A DNA stretch of 6,797 nucleotides, from positions 1 through 6,797 of the forward strand of contig JAZSPC010000014.1 of NCBI GenBank assembly GCA_045537285.1, written 5' to 3'. Positions within the stretch are counted from its first letter, which is position 1; each line of letters opens with the position of its first letter. The notes under the pieces are model-generated. The model was not told the DNA's origin and searched no databases. It was given only the letters and a program-made list of their open reading frames with translations. Both the position numbers and the translations under genes were made by a program. Positions 1 through 5,375 of the stretch are shown one piece after another. Origin of the DNA: HGM13634 sp045537285. Its GTDB lineage: Bacteria; Bacillota; Clostridia; TANB77; CAG-508.

Positions 1-1
1 A

Positions 2-238
2 AATAGGTTTTTATCTTCTTTTTATAATAGAAAAATAGAATTACCAAATGATTTAAAATATAATTTATCTTTTGATAACCCTGTTGAAATGACAGATTTA
101 ATTGGTGCTTATATAGAAAATAATGATAAGTATAAAATAAATATGTGGATTAGTTTAGACAAAGGTGTGTATATAAATGTTACACAATATAATGCAGATA
201 GGCTTATTAGATATATTTATGAAAGATTTCCATATTAA
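2..238 (+). CDS. C-terminal part of an unrecognised protein (5' end outside window)
   Basis: The reading frame is open from base 2 to a TAA at 236-238, giving 78 residues with no start needed inside the window. It begins NRFLSSFYNRK and ends RLIRYIYERFPY. I do not recognise the family. The visible part is rich in Asn, Tyr, Ile and Lys, has no transmembrane-length hydrophobic run, and no Cys/His metal motif. It reads like alternating short strands (around residues 49-60, KINMWISLDKGVYINV) followed by a C-terminal helix (ADRLIRYIYERF), which would fit the end of a small soluble domain. It converges on the HAD phosphatase gene, with a hairpin directly after its stop. That the frame is coding is supported by the uninterrupted frame up to a stop placed one base before the hairpin. 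The product is unknown. Confidence 0.6.
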   Translation, partial: NRFLSSFYNRKIELPNDLKYNLSFDNPVEMTDLIGAYIENNDKYKINMWISLDKGVYINVTQYNADRLIRYIYERFPY

Positions 239-270
239 AAAAGATAGATTTTTTTAATAATCTATCTTTT
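239..270. terminator. Hairpin terminator shared by convergent genes
   Basis: A 12-bp perfect stem pairs 239-250 (AAAAGATAGATT) with 259-270 (AATCTATCTTTT) around an 8-nt A/T loop. It lies between the stop of the left-edge plus-strand gene (238) and the stop of the minus-strand HAD gene (276). On the minus strand the stem runs into six consecutive T (complement of 237-242), a proper Rho-independent tail for the HAD gene. On the plus strand the T-run is only the TTTT at the end of the stem, so termination in that direction would be weaker. Confidence 0.7.
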
Positions 271-275
271 AATGT

Positions 276-986
276 CTAAACAATATTATTTAAAATATCT
301 TTTACCAATTTAGATACACTGTCATATTCTTTGATAGCTACATCTTTTAATTCTTTTACAGAATCTCTCATACAGTATCCTTTAAAATCCTTTACCATTT
401 GTATATCACTATTTCCATCCCCAATGGTATAAATTTCACTAGTGTTTATTCCTAGTTTGTTTATTAATAACTTAATAGCTTTTGATTTATTAGTTCCATT
501 AGAAATTATTTCTAACGAATTATTTCCTATATAGTAAGAATTTATATAATCATTATATTTTTTATTAATCTGGTTATTTATATTAATTGCATCATTTTCT
601 TCATTGTATTTTACGTTTATTTTTGTTAAATCTTTATAATTAAAATCTACCCTACTTTCTAATTTACTACAACAAAAATGTTTAATAGATTTTGAAAGTT
701 GTAAATCTTGTTTTATATTTTTAATAGTATTATTATTTATTGATGCATTATATAGAATATTATCGTTATTATCCAATATGGTAGCACCATGATTTAATAT
801 TACATAATCATATTCCAAATTGTATGTTGCAACTTTATTTTTAAAATCAAAAAAACTTCTTCCGGTTGCTATTATAAAGAGGTTACCTTGTTTCATAAAT
901 TGACTAATTATTTTTTTGTTTTTTTCAATATCTTCATCATTTATATAAAATGTTTTGTCATAATCACTAATAATAACTTTTTTCAT
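276..986 (-). CDS. HAD-superfamily (Cof-like, HAD-IIB) phosphatase
   Basis: The product is probably a cytosolic Mg-dependent phosphatase of the Cof/HAD-IIB type, which act on sugar phosphates, nucleotides or similar metabolites; the substrate cannot be read from sequence. With the start at 986 it is 236 aa. All four HAD motifs are present: motif I DYDKT with nucleophile D8 and acid/base D10; motif II at T41 in ATGR; motif III K167 in NKSKAIKLL; motif IV GDGNSD at 189-194. The roughly 100 residues between motifs II and III would be the C2-type cap. The frame is open to an ATG at 1025, but I place the start at 986: GGAG (994-997) lies 7 nt upstream, HAD-IIB proteins normally begin just before motif I, and the 1025 ATG overlaps a likely -10 box. 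The gene is separated from its upstream neighbour by a strong palindrome, so it is probably monocistronic. It is notably A/T-, Asn- and Lys-rich compared with der or gpsA. Confidence 0.88.
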   Translation of the reverse strand: MKKVIISDYDKTFYINDEDIEKNKKIISQFMKQGNLFIIATGRSFFDFKNKVATYNLEYDYVILNHGATILDNNDNILYNASINNNTIKNIKQDLQLSKSIKHFCCSKLESRVDFNYKDLTKINVKYNEENDAININNQINKKYNDYINSYYIGNNSLEIISNGTNKSKAIKLLINKLGINTSEIYTIGDGNSDIQMVKDFKGYCMRDSVKELKDVAIKEYDSVSKLVKDILNNIV

Positions 987-993
987 ATTATAT

Positions 994-997
994 CTCC
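994..997 (-). promoter_or_regulatory. Ribosome-binding site that fixes the HAD start
   Basis: CTCC on the plus strand reads GGAG on the minus strand, 7 nt before the ATG at 984-986. The alternative upstream ATG at 1023-1025 has no purine-rich element in front of it. Confidence 0.65.
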
Positions 998-1020
998 ATA
1001 TTTTTTTATAAGTATATTTT

Positions 1021-1049
1021 ATCATATTAATTACTTATTAACAACACAA
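1021..1049 (-). promoter_or_regulatory. Probable sigma-A-type promoter of the HAD gene
   Basis: On the minus strand TTGTGT (1044-1049) and TATGAT (1021-1026) are separated by exactly 17 bp. The -10 matches TATAAT at 5 of 6 positions and the -35 matches TTGACA at 3 of 6. Transcription would begin near 1013, downstream of the 1025 ATG, which supports the start at 986. In such A/T-rich DNA chance matches are common, so this is only moderately certain. Confidence 0.4.
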
Positions 1050-1054
1050 GAATT

Positions 1055-1088
1055 AAATTAAGCGTAACAAATTTGTTACGCTTAATTT
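1055..1088 (-). terminator. 34-bp perfect palindrome, probable terminator of the zinc-ribbon gene
   Basis: Bases 1055-1071 pair with 1072-1088 without a mismatch; the G/C-containing core is GCGTAAC with its partner GTTACGC. The palindrome begins one base after the stop codon of the zinc-ribbon gene (1089-1091), the usual place for an intrinsic terminator. In RNA the loop would be A/U only. The tail is weak: the stem ends in UUAAUUU and is followed by AAUUC, with no long U-run. It also lies just upstream of the -35 of the HAD gene, so a role as a protein-binding site for that promoter is an alternative. Confidence 0.65.
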
Positions 1089-1520
1089 TTATTCGTCTTT
1101 ATCATCTTCTACTATTTCTTCTATATCTTCTTCGTTTATATCTTCAACTTGTTCTGTCGCTTGCTCAAATCCACAGTGTGGACAATATTTAACATTTAAT
1201 TCTATTTCTGTATAACAATTTTCACATATTCTTTTATTTTTTAAAGTTAATAATTCTTCTTGTAATTTTTCTTGTAATTTTGATATTTCATCAATTTGAG
1301 AGCAATAAGTATTAAGATCTTCTTTTATTTTTACTTCTTCTCCATGAATATGTTTTTGATAAATTATTTTACCTATTTCTTCATATAAATCTTTGATTTT
1401 AGCTCTGTTTTCATTCATTTTCATTTTTAGTTTAGCTTCTTTTGCAAGTTCTCCCGTCTTTTGACTTGCACTTTTGTAGGTTTTATTTGCTGCGTTTTTT
1501 AATTTATTTAAAAAATCCAT
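1089..1520 (-). CDS. Coiled-coil protein with C-terminal zinc ribbon, function unknown
   Basis: The product is a 143-aa soluble protein with three visible parts. Residues 1-50 are Lys/Ala-rich and look helical and amphipathic (NKLKNAANKTYKSASQKTG). Residues about 60-97 are strongly charged and heptad-like, likely a coiled coil. Residues 99-116 hold C99-x2-C102 and C113-x2-C116, a zinc ribbon with a CPHCG knuckle. The last 25 residues are almost all Asp/Glu. From memory, similar small zinc-ribbon proteins with a MxFxxKL start and an EIGK segment occur in Clostridia, but I know of no assigned function. The start is well supported: GGAGGT (1528-1533) lies 7 nt before the ATG. It follows gpsA by 62 nt on the same strand with no convincing terminator between them, so it could be the last gene of the der-plsY-gpsA transcript as well as having its own promoter. 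Confidence 0.85.
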   Translation of the reverse strand: MDFLNKLKNAANKTYKSASQKTGELAKEAKLKMKMNENRAKIKDLYEEIGKIIYQKHIHGEEVKIKEDLNTYCSQIDEISKLQEKLQEELLTLKNKRICENCYTEIELNVKYCPHCGFEQATEQVEDINEEDIEEIVEDDKDE

Positions 1521-1561
1521 AATTATTACCTCCGTTTTATATTACGTTTCATATATAATAT

Positions 1562-1590
1562 ATTTTACCAAAAAATTATAAATTATTCAA
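1562..1590 (-). promoter_or_regulatory. Possible promoter of the zinc-ribbon gene, overlapping the end of gpsA
   Basis: On the minus strand TTGAAT (1585-1590) and TAAAAT (1562-1567) are 17 bp apart. The -35 overlaps the last codons and stop of gpsA. The boxes match 4/6 and 5/6 to the sigma-A consensus. This would let the gene be expressed independently of the upstream operon. The A/T-rich background makes it tentative. Confidence 0.35.
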
Positions 1591-2566
1591 ATTTTTTGTC
1601 ACGCATCATTAATTTTTTAACGCCTTCTCTTGGTTGTAATCCATTATATAAAACATCATATACTATATTTACTATTGGCATGTCAATTCCATACATTTTT
1701 CCTAATTTGTATGCAACATCTATATTATCAATACTTTCAATTGTCATTCCTACTTCTTGACGTGTTTCTTCTATTGTTTTCCCTTCTCCAATTAACATTC
1801 CAGCTTTTCTATTTCTACTAAATTGACTTGAACATGTTACAACTAAATCTCCTAAACCTGATAAACCATAAAAAGTTTCAGTTTTTCCACCTAATGCTGT
1901 ACCAAGTCTTGCAATTTCAGTTAACCCTCTTGTTATAAGTGCTGCAAATGAATTATCTCCTAATTCCATACCAACTAAAATACCAGCGCAAAAAGCTATT
2001 ATATTTTTTAAAGCTCCACCAAGTTCAACGCCTTTAACATCATTTGATAAATAGATTCTCATATTTTCGTTCATAAGTAAACCTTGTAGTTCACTTAATA
2101 TTTTATTGTTTTTTGATGCTAGTACCATAGCAGTTGGAACTGCTCTTGATACTTCTTCTGCATGGCTTGGACCTGAAAATACTGCTATTGGGTTATTAGG
2201 TAATTCTTCTTGTAAAATTTCAGCCAATGTATTTAAAGTTTCTGTTTCGAAACCTTTTGAACACATTATAACTGGTTGATTTCGCACAAATTCTTTATAT
2301 TGTTTTACTGTATTTCTTACAACTTTTGAAGGTGTTACATGGAATATATATTCTGAATCTTTTACACATTCTTCAAAACTTTGTGTACACTCTATATTAT
2401 TTGGTAATATAATTTCTGGTAAGAATTTACATTTTCTTTCATTATTAATTAAGTCAGCTTCATCTTTTGAAAAAGACCATATTTTTACATTGTGTCCAAG
2501 TTCGGCCATATGTACTGCTAAGGCTACTCCCCAGCTTCCACTTCCTATTATTGCTATATTACTCAT
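1583..2566 (-). CDS. gpsA: NAD(P)+-dependent glycerol-3-phosphate dehydrogenase
   Basis: GpsA reversibly reduces dihydroxyacetone phosphate to sn-glycerol-3-phosphate with NAD(P)H, supplying the backbone of bacterial phospholipids; it acts in the cytosol. The protein is 327 aa, normal for the family. The N-terminal Rossmann domain opens with the dinucleotide loop G8-S-G10-S-W-G13. SKGFE (103-107) and FSGPSHAEEV (130-139) are typical of the nucleotide/substrate pocket. K187 in ELGGALKNIIAF is the expected catalytic lysine, and GLSGLGDLVVTCSSQFSRNR (234-253) is the family signature of the helical C-terminal domain. No key residue is missing. The start lies 4 nt after the plsY stop, and its Shine-Dalgarno AGGAGG (2576-2581) falls inside the final plsY codons, so translation is probably coupled. 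It supplies the acyl acceptor of the PlsY enzyme encoded just upstream. Confidence 0.97.
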   Translation of the reverse strand: MSNIAIIGSGSWGVALAVHMAELGHNVKIWSFSKDEADLINNERKCKFLPEIILPNNIECTQSFEECVKDSEYIFHVTPSKVVRNTVKQYKEFVRNQPVIMCSKGFETETLNTLAEILQEELPNNPIAVFSGPSHAEEVSRAVPTAMVLASKNNKILSELQGLLMNENMRIYLSNDVKGVELGGALKNIIAFCAGILVGMELGDNSFAALITRGLTEIARLGTALGGKTETFYGLSGLGDLVVTCSSQFSRNRKAGMLIGEGKTIEETRQEVGMTIESIDNIDVAYKLGKMYGIDMPIVNIVYDVLYNGLQPREGVKKLMMRDKKFE

Positions 2567-2570
2567 AATT

Positions 2571-3227
2571 TTAAGCCTCCTCTTTTTTCTTGAAAGATAT
2601 TTTATTTTCAGTTCCGTTTAATAATCTTTTAACATTGCTTCTATGGTTAAATATTACAATTAAGGCCACTATTATACTATATACAAGATAATTTCCAGGT
2701 ACTATAAAGTTTTCATTTGATAAAAAAGCTGTTAAAACTGGATATAGTATTGCAGCTCCCAATGAGCCTACTGAAACCATTTGTGTTAAAATCATTAAAA
2801 CTATTGCAAATACTAAGCAAATTAATCCTATTTGATAATTTGTAGTAAGCAATATCCCAAGTGCTGTTGCTACACCTTTTCCACCTTTGAATCCAAAATA
2901 TATTGGATATGTATGCCCAATTATTACAAATACACCTGCAACTTGAACTAATATTGAATTATCTATTGAAAGTTTCGCAAGCCAAGCAACTAAATTTCCA
3001 TATCCTATTGCTACCCATATTGCTACTACTCCCTTTAATATATCTAATATTAGTACTACTACCGCTGCTCCTTTTCCTACTGTTCTTAACATATTTGTGG
3101 TGCCCGCATTACCACTTCCTTTTTCTCTTAAATCAAATCCTGCTACTTTTTTACTTATTAATACTGAAAAGTTTACACTCCCTATTAAGTAAGCTATTAT
3201 TCCCATTATTATATAATATGGTATCAT
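2571..3227 (-). CDS. plsY: Acyl-phosphate:glycerol-3-phosphate acyltransferase PlsY
   Basis: PlsY is a membrane enzyme that transfers an acyl group from acyl-phosphate (made by PlsX) to the sn-1 position of glycerol-3-phosphate, giving lysophosphatidic acid. The 218-aa product fits the family. Hydrophobic segments lie roughly at residues 1-24, 53-78, 92-110, 130-150, 154-170 and 180-194. The three conserved cytosolic motifs are present: GSGNAGTTNMLR (37-48), GHTYPIYFGFKGGKG (104-118) and FNHRSNVKRLLNGTENKI (193-210). The tail (KKKEEA) is charged. The predicted loop around 79-91 (LVAWLAKLSIDNS) is somewhat longer than I expect, which may be lineage-specific. The start follows the der stop by 15 nt; the end is 4 nt before gpsA. 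PlsX is not encoded in this window. Confidence 0.96.
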   Translation of the reverse strand: MIPYYIIMGIIAYLIGSVNFSVLISKKVAGFDLREKGSGNAGTTNMLRTVGKGAAVVVLILDILKGVVAIWVAIGYGNLVAWLAKLSIDNSILVQVAGVFVIIGHTYPIYFGFKGGKGVATALGILLTTNYQIGLICLVFAIVLMILTQMVSVGSLGAAILYPVLTAFLSNENFIVPGNYLVYSIIVALIVIFNHRSNVKRLLNGTENKISFKKKEEA

Positions 3228-3235
3228 TTGTTTTT

Positions 3236-3240
3236 CCCCC
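3236..3240 (-). promoter_or_regulatory. Unusual all-G ribosome-binding site of plsY
   Basis: Five C on the plus strand read GGGGG on the minus strand (AAGGGGGAAAA), 8 nt before the plsY ATG and squeezed between it and the der stop. It is less complementary to the anti-Shine-Dalgarno than the AGGAGG or GGAGGT sites of neighbouring genes, so plsY may depend partly on ribosomes coming from der. Confidence 0.5.
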
Positions 3241-3242
3241 TT

Positions 3243-4571
3243 TTAAACATCTTTTTCATTCTTTTCTCTTACTATTATTCTTATCGGCGTACCTTGAAGC
3301 CCAAATTCTTTTCTTAATTGATTTATTAAATATCTTTCATATGAAAAATGGAATAAATCCTTATCATTTACAAATACAACAAATGTTGGTGGTTTTGTAG
3401 ATGCTTGTGTCATATAGAAGATTTTTAATCTTTTTCCTTTATCAGTTGGTGGTTGTACTAATGCTATTGCTTCATTTAGTACTTGATTTATAACTGATGT
3501 GTTCATTCTCATTGCATTATTTGCTGCAACTTGATTTATAACTTCAAATAATTTATTTACTCTTTGGCCTGTTTTAGCAGATATAAATATAATTGGTGCA
3601 TAATTTAAATATGATAATTTATCATAAATATCTTTTTTGTATCTTTCAGTAGTGTTATTATCTTTTTCTACATCATCCCATTTATTTACAACAATTATTA
3701 CACCTTTACCAGCTTCATGTGCTTCTCCTGCTATTTTTGCATCTTGGTCTGTTACACCTTCTGTTCCATCTATCATAAGTAGACACACGTCACTTCTTTC
3801 AATAGCAAATAATGTTCTCATTATGCTAAATTTTTCAATATTTTCTTTTATTTTACTCTTTCTTCTAACACCTGCCGTATCTATAAAAGTATATTTACCA
3901 AATTCATTTTCAAAATTTGAATCTATTGCATCCCTTGTAGTTCCTGCGATATCACTTACTATTAATCTTTCTTCTCCTAAAATTCTGTTTACTAATGAAG
4001 ATTTACCTACATTTGGTTTACCGATTACAGCAACTTTTATGATTTCGTTTTCTTCTTCATCTGCTGCTTTATCTGGTAATAGATTATATACTTTATCTAA
4101 AACATCTCCTATTCCTTTTGCATTTGCTGCTGAAATTGCAAGTGGTTCACCTAATCCTAAGTTATAGAATTCATATATTTCATTTGGTGTATCTCCAAAA
4201 TTATCTGCTTTGTTACAAACAAGAACTATTTTCTTTTTAGATTTTTTAAGCATTAATGCAATATCTTTATCTGCTGCTGTTACACCTTGTTTAATATCTG
4301 TTAAGAAAATTATAACATCTGCTATTTGTATTGCTATTTCAGCTTGTTTACGCATTTGATTAATAATTATATCATCTGTTTCTGGCTCAATTCCTGCTGT
4401 ATCCACAACAGTAAACATTCTATCTCTCCAAGCAGTTTCAGAGTATACTCTATCCCTTGTAACTCCTGGCGTATCTTCTACAATAGAAATTCTTTGACCA
4501 ACAATATAATTAAAAAAAGTTGATTTACCAACATTCGGTTTCCCTATTATAGCTACTATTGGTTTTGACAT
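3243..4571 (-). CDS. der: Ribosome biogenesis GTPase Der (EngA)
   Basis: Der is an essential GTPase with two tandem G domains that assists maturation of the 50S ribosomal subunit. At 442 aa it has the standard length. G domain 1: G1 GKPNVGKS (10-17), G2 region TPGVTRD (34-40), G3 DTAG (57-60), G4 NKAD (120-123), G5 around SAANAKG (147-153). G domain 2: G1 GKPNVGKS (184-191), IAGTTRD (208-214), G3 DTAG (231-234), G4 NKWD (296-299), G5 SAKTGQ (331-336). A C-terminal KH-like domain follows from about 355, including PPTFVVFVND and the closing GTPIRIIVREK. An acidic linker (DEEENE, 171-176) joins the G domains. AGGAA (4578-4582) lies 6 nt before the ATG. It is the first gene of the der-plsY-gpsA unit, with a promoter about 45-75 bp upstream. 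Confidence 0.98.
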   Translation of the reverse strand: MSKPIVAIIGKPNVGKSTFFNYIVGQRISIVEDTPGVTRDRVYSETAWRDRMFTVVDTAGIEPETDDIIINQMRKQAEIAIQIADVIIFLTDIKQGVTAADKDIALMLKKSKKKIVLVCNKADNFGDTPNEIYEFYNLGLGEPLAISAANAKGIGDVLDKVYNLLPDKAADEEENEIIKVAVIGKPNVGKSSLVNRILGEERLIVSDIAGTTRDAIDSNFENEFGKYTFIDTAGVRRKSKIKENIEKFSIMRTLFAIERSDVCLLMIDGTEGVTDQDAKIAGEAHEAGKGVIIVVNKWDDVEKDNNTTERYKKDIYDKLSYLNYAPIIFISAKTGQRVNKLFEVINQVAANNAMRMNTSVINQVLNEAIALVQPPTDKGKRLKIFYMTQASTKPPTFVVFVNDKDLFHFSYERYLINQLRKEFGLQGTPIRIIVREKNEKDV

Positions 4572-4616
4572 TTTTACTTCCTTTCTAAAATGTTATTTAG
4601 ATTTTAATCGTTTAAA

Positions 4617-4645
4617 ATTATATCATACTTTAAAAATATTGAAAA
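4617..4645 (-). promoter_or_regulatory. Promoter of the der-plsY-gpsA operon (extended -10)
   Basis: On the minus strand TTTTCA (4640-4645) is followed after 17 bp by a perfect TATAAT (4617-4622) preceded by TGA, giving the extended -10 form TGnTATAAT. Transcription would start near 4610, leaving a leader of about 38 nt with the der ribosome-binding site. It lies just downstream of the terminator of the preceding gene, as expected for an operon start. Confidence 0.7.
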
Positions 4646-4662
4646 TACTTATTTAAAGAAAA

Positions 4663-4697
4663 AATAAAAGATGTAGTTTTTTTCCACATCTTTTATT
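4663..4697 (-). terminator. Rho-independent terminator of the 81-aa gene
   Basis: A 12-bp perfect stem pairs 4663-4674 with 4686-4697 around an 11-nt loop. On the minus strand the stem (AATAAAAGATGT with ACATCTTTTATT) is followed by TTTTCTTT, making a U-rich tail. It lies 17 nt after the stop of the 81-aa gene and isolates it from der. Confidence 0.8.
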
Positions 4698-4714
4698 AAT
4701 CATACTTAGACGAA

Positions 4715-4960
4715 TCACTTATTAATTTTAACCAAAACTTTTTCATTCTTACCAAAAATCTCAACGCTAGAAATATCTTGCAATCCATTATAAATTTTTT
4801 CTGCTATCCAATTAGCATGTGAATAACTTATTGCAGATTGTATTTCTAAGGCTGTTTCGCAAACTTTGATTAACTGTTCGCCATTTAGTTCTATTTCTGA
4901 TTTAACTGTTACATTACCAGAAATATACTTAAAAAGTTTTCTTGAAGTCCGCTTTTTCAT
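4715..4960 (-). CDS. Unrecognised small protein, 81 aa
   Basis: This is a short soluble protein that I cannot assign to a family. It opens with a very basic patch (MKKRTSRKLFKY), then what looks like a strand (NVTVKSEIEL, 16-25), a long helix (NGEQLIKVCETALEIQSAIS), a second helix (SHANWIAEKIYNGL, 47-60) and two closing strands (SSVEIFG, KVLVKINK). That order resembles small alpha/beta nucleic-acid-binding folds such as Alba or SpoVS, but no signature motif of either is present, so this is only a shape comparison. There is no transmembrane segment and only one Cys. Coding status is well supported by AAGGAG (4970-4975) 9 nt before the ATG, an upstream promoter and a dedicated terminator. It is a single-gene unit divergent from rpmF, and the two may share regulation through the AAAGGT repeats between them. 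Confidence 0.8.
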   Translation of the reverse strand: MKKRTSRKLFKYISGNVTVKSEIELNGEQLIKVCETALEIQSAISYSHANWIAEKIYNGLQDISSVEIFGKNEKVLVKINK

Positions 4961-4998
4961 CTGTTTCTTCTCCTTTTTAATTTTTAGTATGAATATAC

Positions 4999-5016
4999 AA
5001 AGGTATATTAACCTTT
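4999..5016. repeat. 18-bp inverted repeat, candidate operator
   Basis: AAAGGT (4999-5004) and its inverse ACCTTT (5011-5016) are spaced by 6 A/T bases, so the arm centres are 12 bp apart, about one helical turn. The repeat begins just downstream of the predicted transcription start (about 5019) of the 81-aa gene, where a repressor could block it. The same hexamer recurs at 5058-5063 and 5088-5093. As RNA it would form only a 6-bp stem with no U-tail, so it is not a terminator. Confidence 0.45.
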
Positions 5017-5025
5017 AATGTAAAT

Positions 5026-5054
5026 ATTTTACTATATTTTACGTATATTTTCAA
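5026..5054 (-). promoter_or_regulatory. Probable promoter of the 81-aa gene
   Basis: On the minus strand TTGAAA (5049-5054) and TAAAAT (5026-5031) are 17 bp apart; the boxes match 5/6 and 5/6 to consensus. The leader would be about 58 nt and would include the 18-bp inverted repeat. An AAAGGT copy (5058-5063) sits 3 bp upstream of the -35. Confidence 0.5.
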
Positions 5055-5057
5055 GTT

Positions 5058-5093
5058 AAAGGTAAAAAAATTCCCATCTCTCTTGTCAAAGGT
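5058..5093 (+). repeat. Two direct AAAGGT repeats 30 bp apart
   Basis: AAAGGTAA at 5058-5065 and AAAGGTTA at 5088-5095 are in the same orientation, with first bases 30 bp apart (close to three helical turns). The second copy overlaps the last base of the rpmF -35 box and enters the spacer; the first lies beside the -35 of the divergent gene. With the inverted repeat at 4999-5016 this makes four copies within 95 bp. Confidence 0.45.
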
Positions 5094-5111
5094 TAAAAAA
5101 AATTGTATACT
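5083..5111 (+). promoter_or_regulatory. Promoter of rpmF
   Basis: TTGTCA (5083-5088) and TATACT (5106-5111) are separated by 17 bp, each matching consensus at 5 of 6 positions. Transcription would begin near 5118, giving a leader of about 63 nt before the rpmF ATG. I see no recognisable ribosomal-protein leader structure in it. Confidence 0.7.
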
Positions 5112-5180
5112 TTTATAGTGACTTAATTAGTTTTTAATTTTATATAGATAGAAATATCGCATTCAGAGGAGGGATTTATA

Positions 5181-5372
5181 ATGGCACAACCAAAAAGAAG
5201 ATGGTCAAAAGCTAGAACTCATTTAAAAAGATCTACATGGAAATTAGAAAAACCAAGTATAGCTACTTGTTCACACTGTCATGAACCAGTTTTACCACAC
5301 AGAGTATGTTCTAACTGTGGATACTATGATGGAAAAGAAGCTATGGCTGTAAAAAGTGAAGAAAATAAATAA
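5181..5372 (+). CDS. rpmF: 50S ribosomal protein L32
   Basis: L32 is a small zinc-containing protein of the large ribosomal subunit. The 63-aa product has the typical basic start MAQPKRRWSKART and the zinc-binding form with C30-x2-C33 and C43-x2-C46; it is therefore the 'C+' version rather than a zinc-free paralogue. HRVCSNCGYYDGKEA (40-54) is characteristic. The ATG follows a strong AGGAGG (5167-5172) by 8 nt. It is the only large plus-strand gene in the window and is flanked by its own promoter and terminator. In many Firmicutes rpmF follows a yceD (DUF177) gene and precedes fapR/plsX/fab genes; neither arrangement is present here. Confidence 0.97.
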   Translation: MAQPKRRWSKARTHLKRSTWKLEKPSIATCSHCHEPVLPHRVCSNCGYYDGKEAMAVKSEENK

Positions 5373-5375
5373 GAG

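Noticed and set aside
1630..1821. Plus-strand 63-codon frame, and a similar 65-codon frame at 4326-4523
   Set aside because: Both are antisense to intact conserved genes (gpsA and der) and have no translation signals.
2903..3400. Plus-strand Leu-rich open frame resembling a membrane protein
   Set aside because: It is antisense to plsY and the end of der; the hydrophobicity is the mirror of A/T-rich coding on the opposite strand.
3637..4167. Plus-strand open frame of 176 codons
   Set aside because: It lies antisense inside der, whose two G domains are intact in the other strand. It has no ribosome-binding site and its Ser/Leu-rich product reads as a shadow of the real gene.
4715..4717. Possibility that TGA codes for Trp (Mollicute-type code) given the very low GC
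   Set aside because: All Trp codons checked are TGG, no conserved gene contains an internal TGA, and the TGA here is followed by a dedicated terminator.
4999..5016. FapR or DtxR-type operator identity for the inverted repeat
   Set aside because: The arms AAAGGT/ACCTTT do not match the FapR TTAGTACC core or the DtxR TTAGGTTAG core closely enough to name a regulator.
5085..5096. Resemblance of GTCAAAGGTTAA to a CtsR heat-shock operator
   Set aside because: CtsR sites are two GGTCAAA heptamers with a 3-bp spacer; here the second unit is altered and the spacer is missing, and no heat-shock gene follows.
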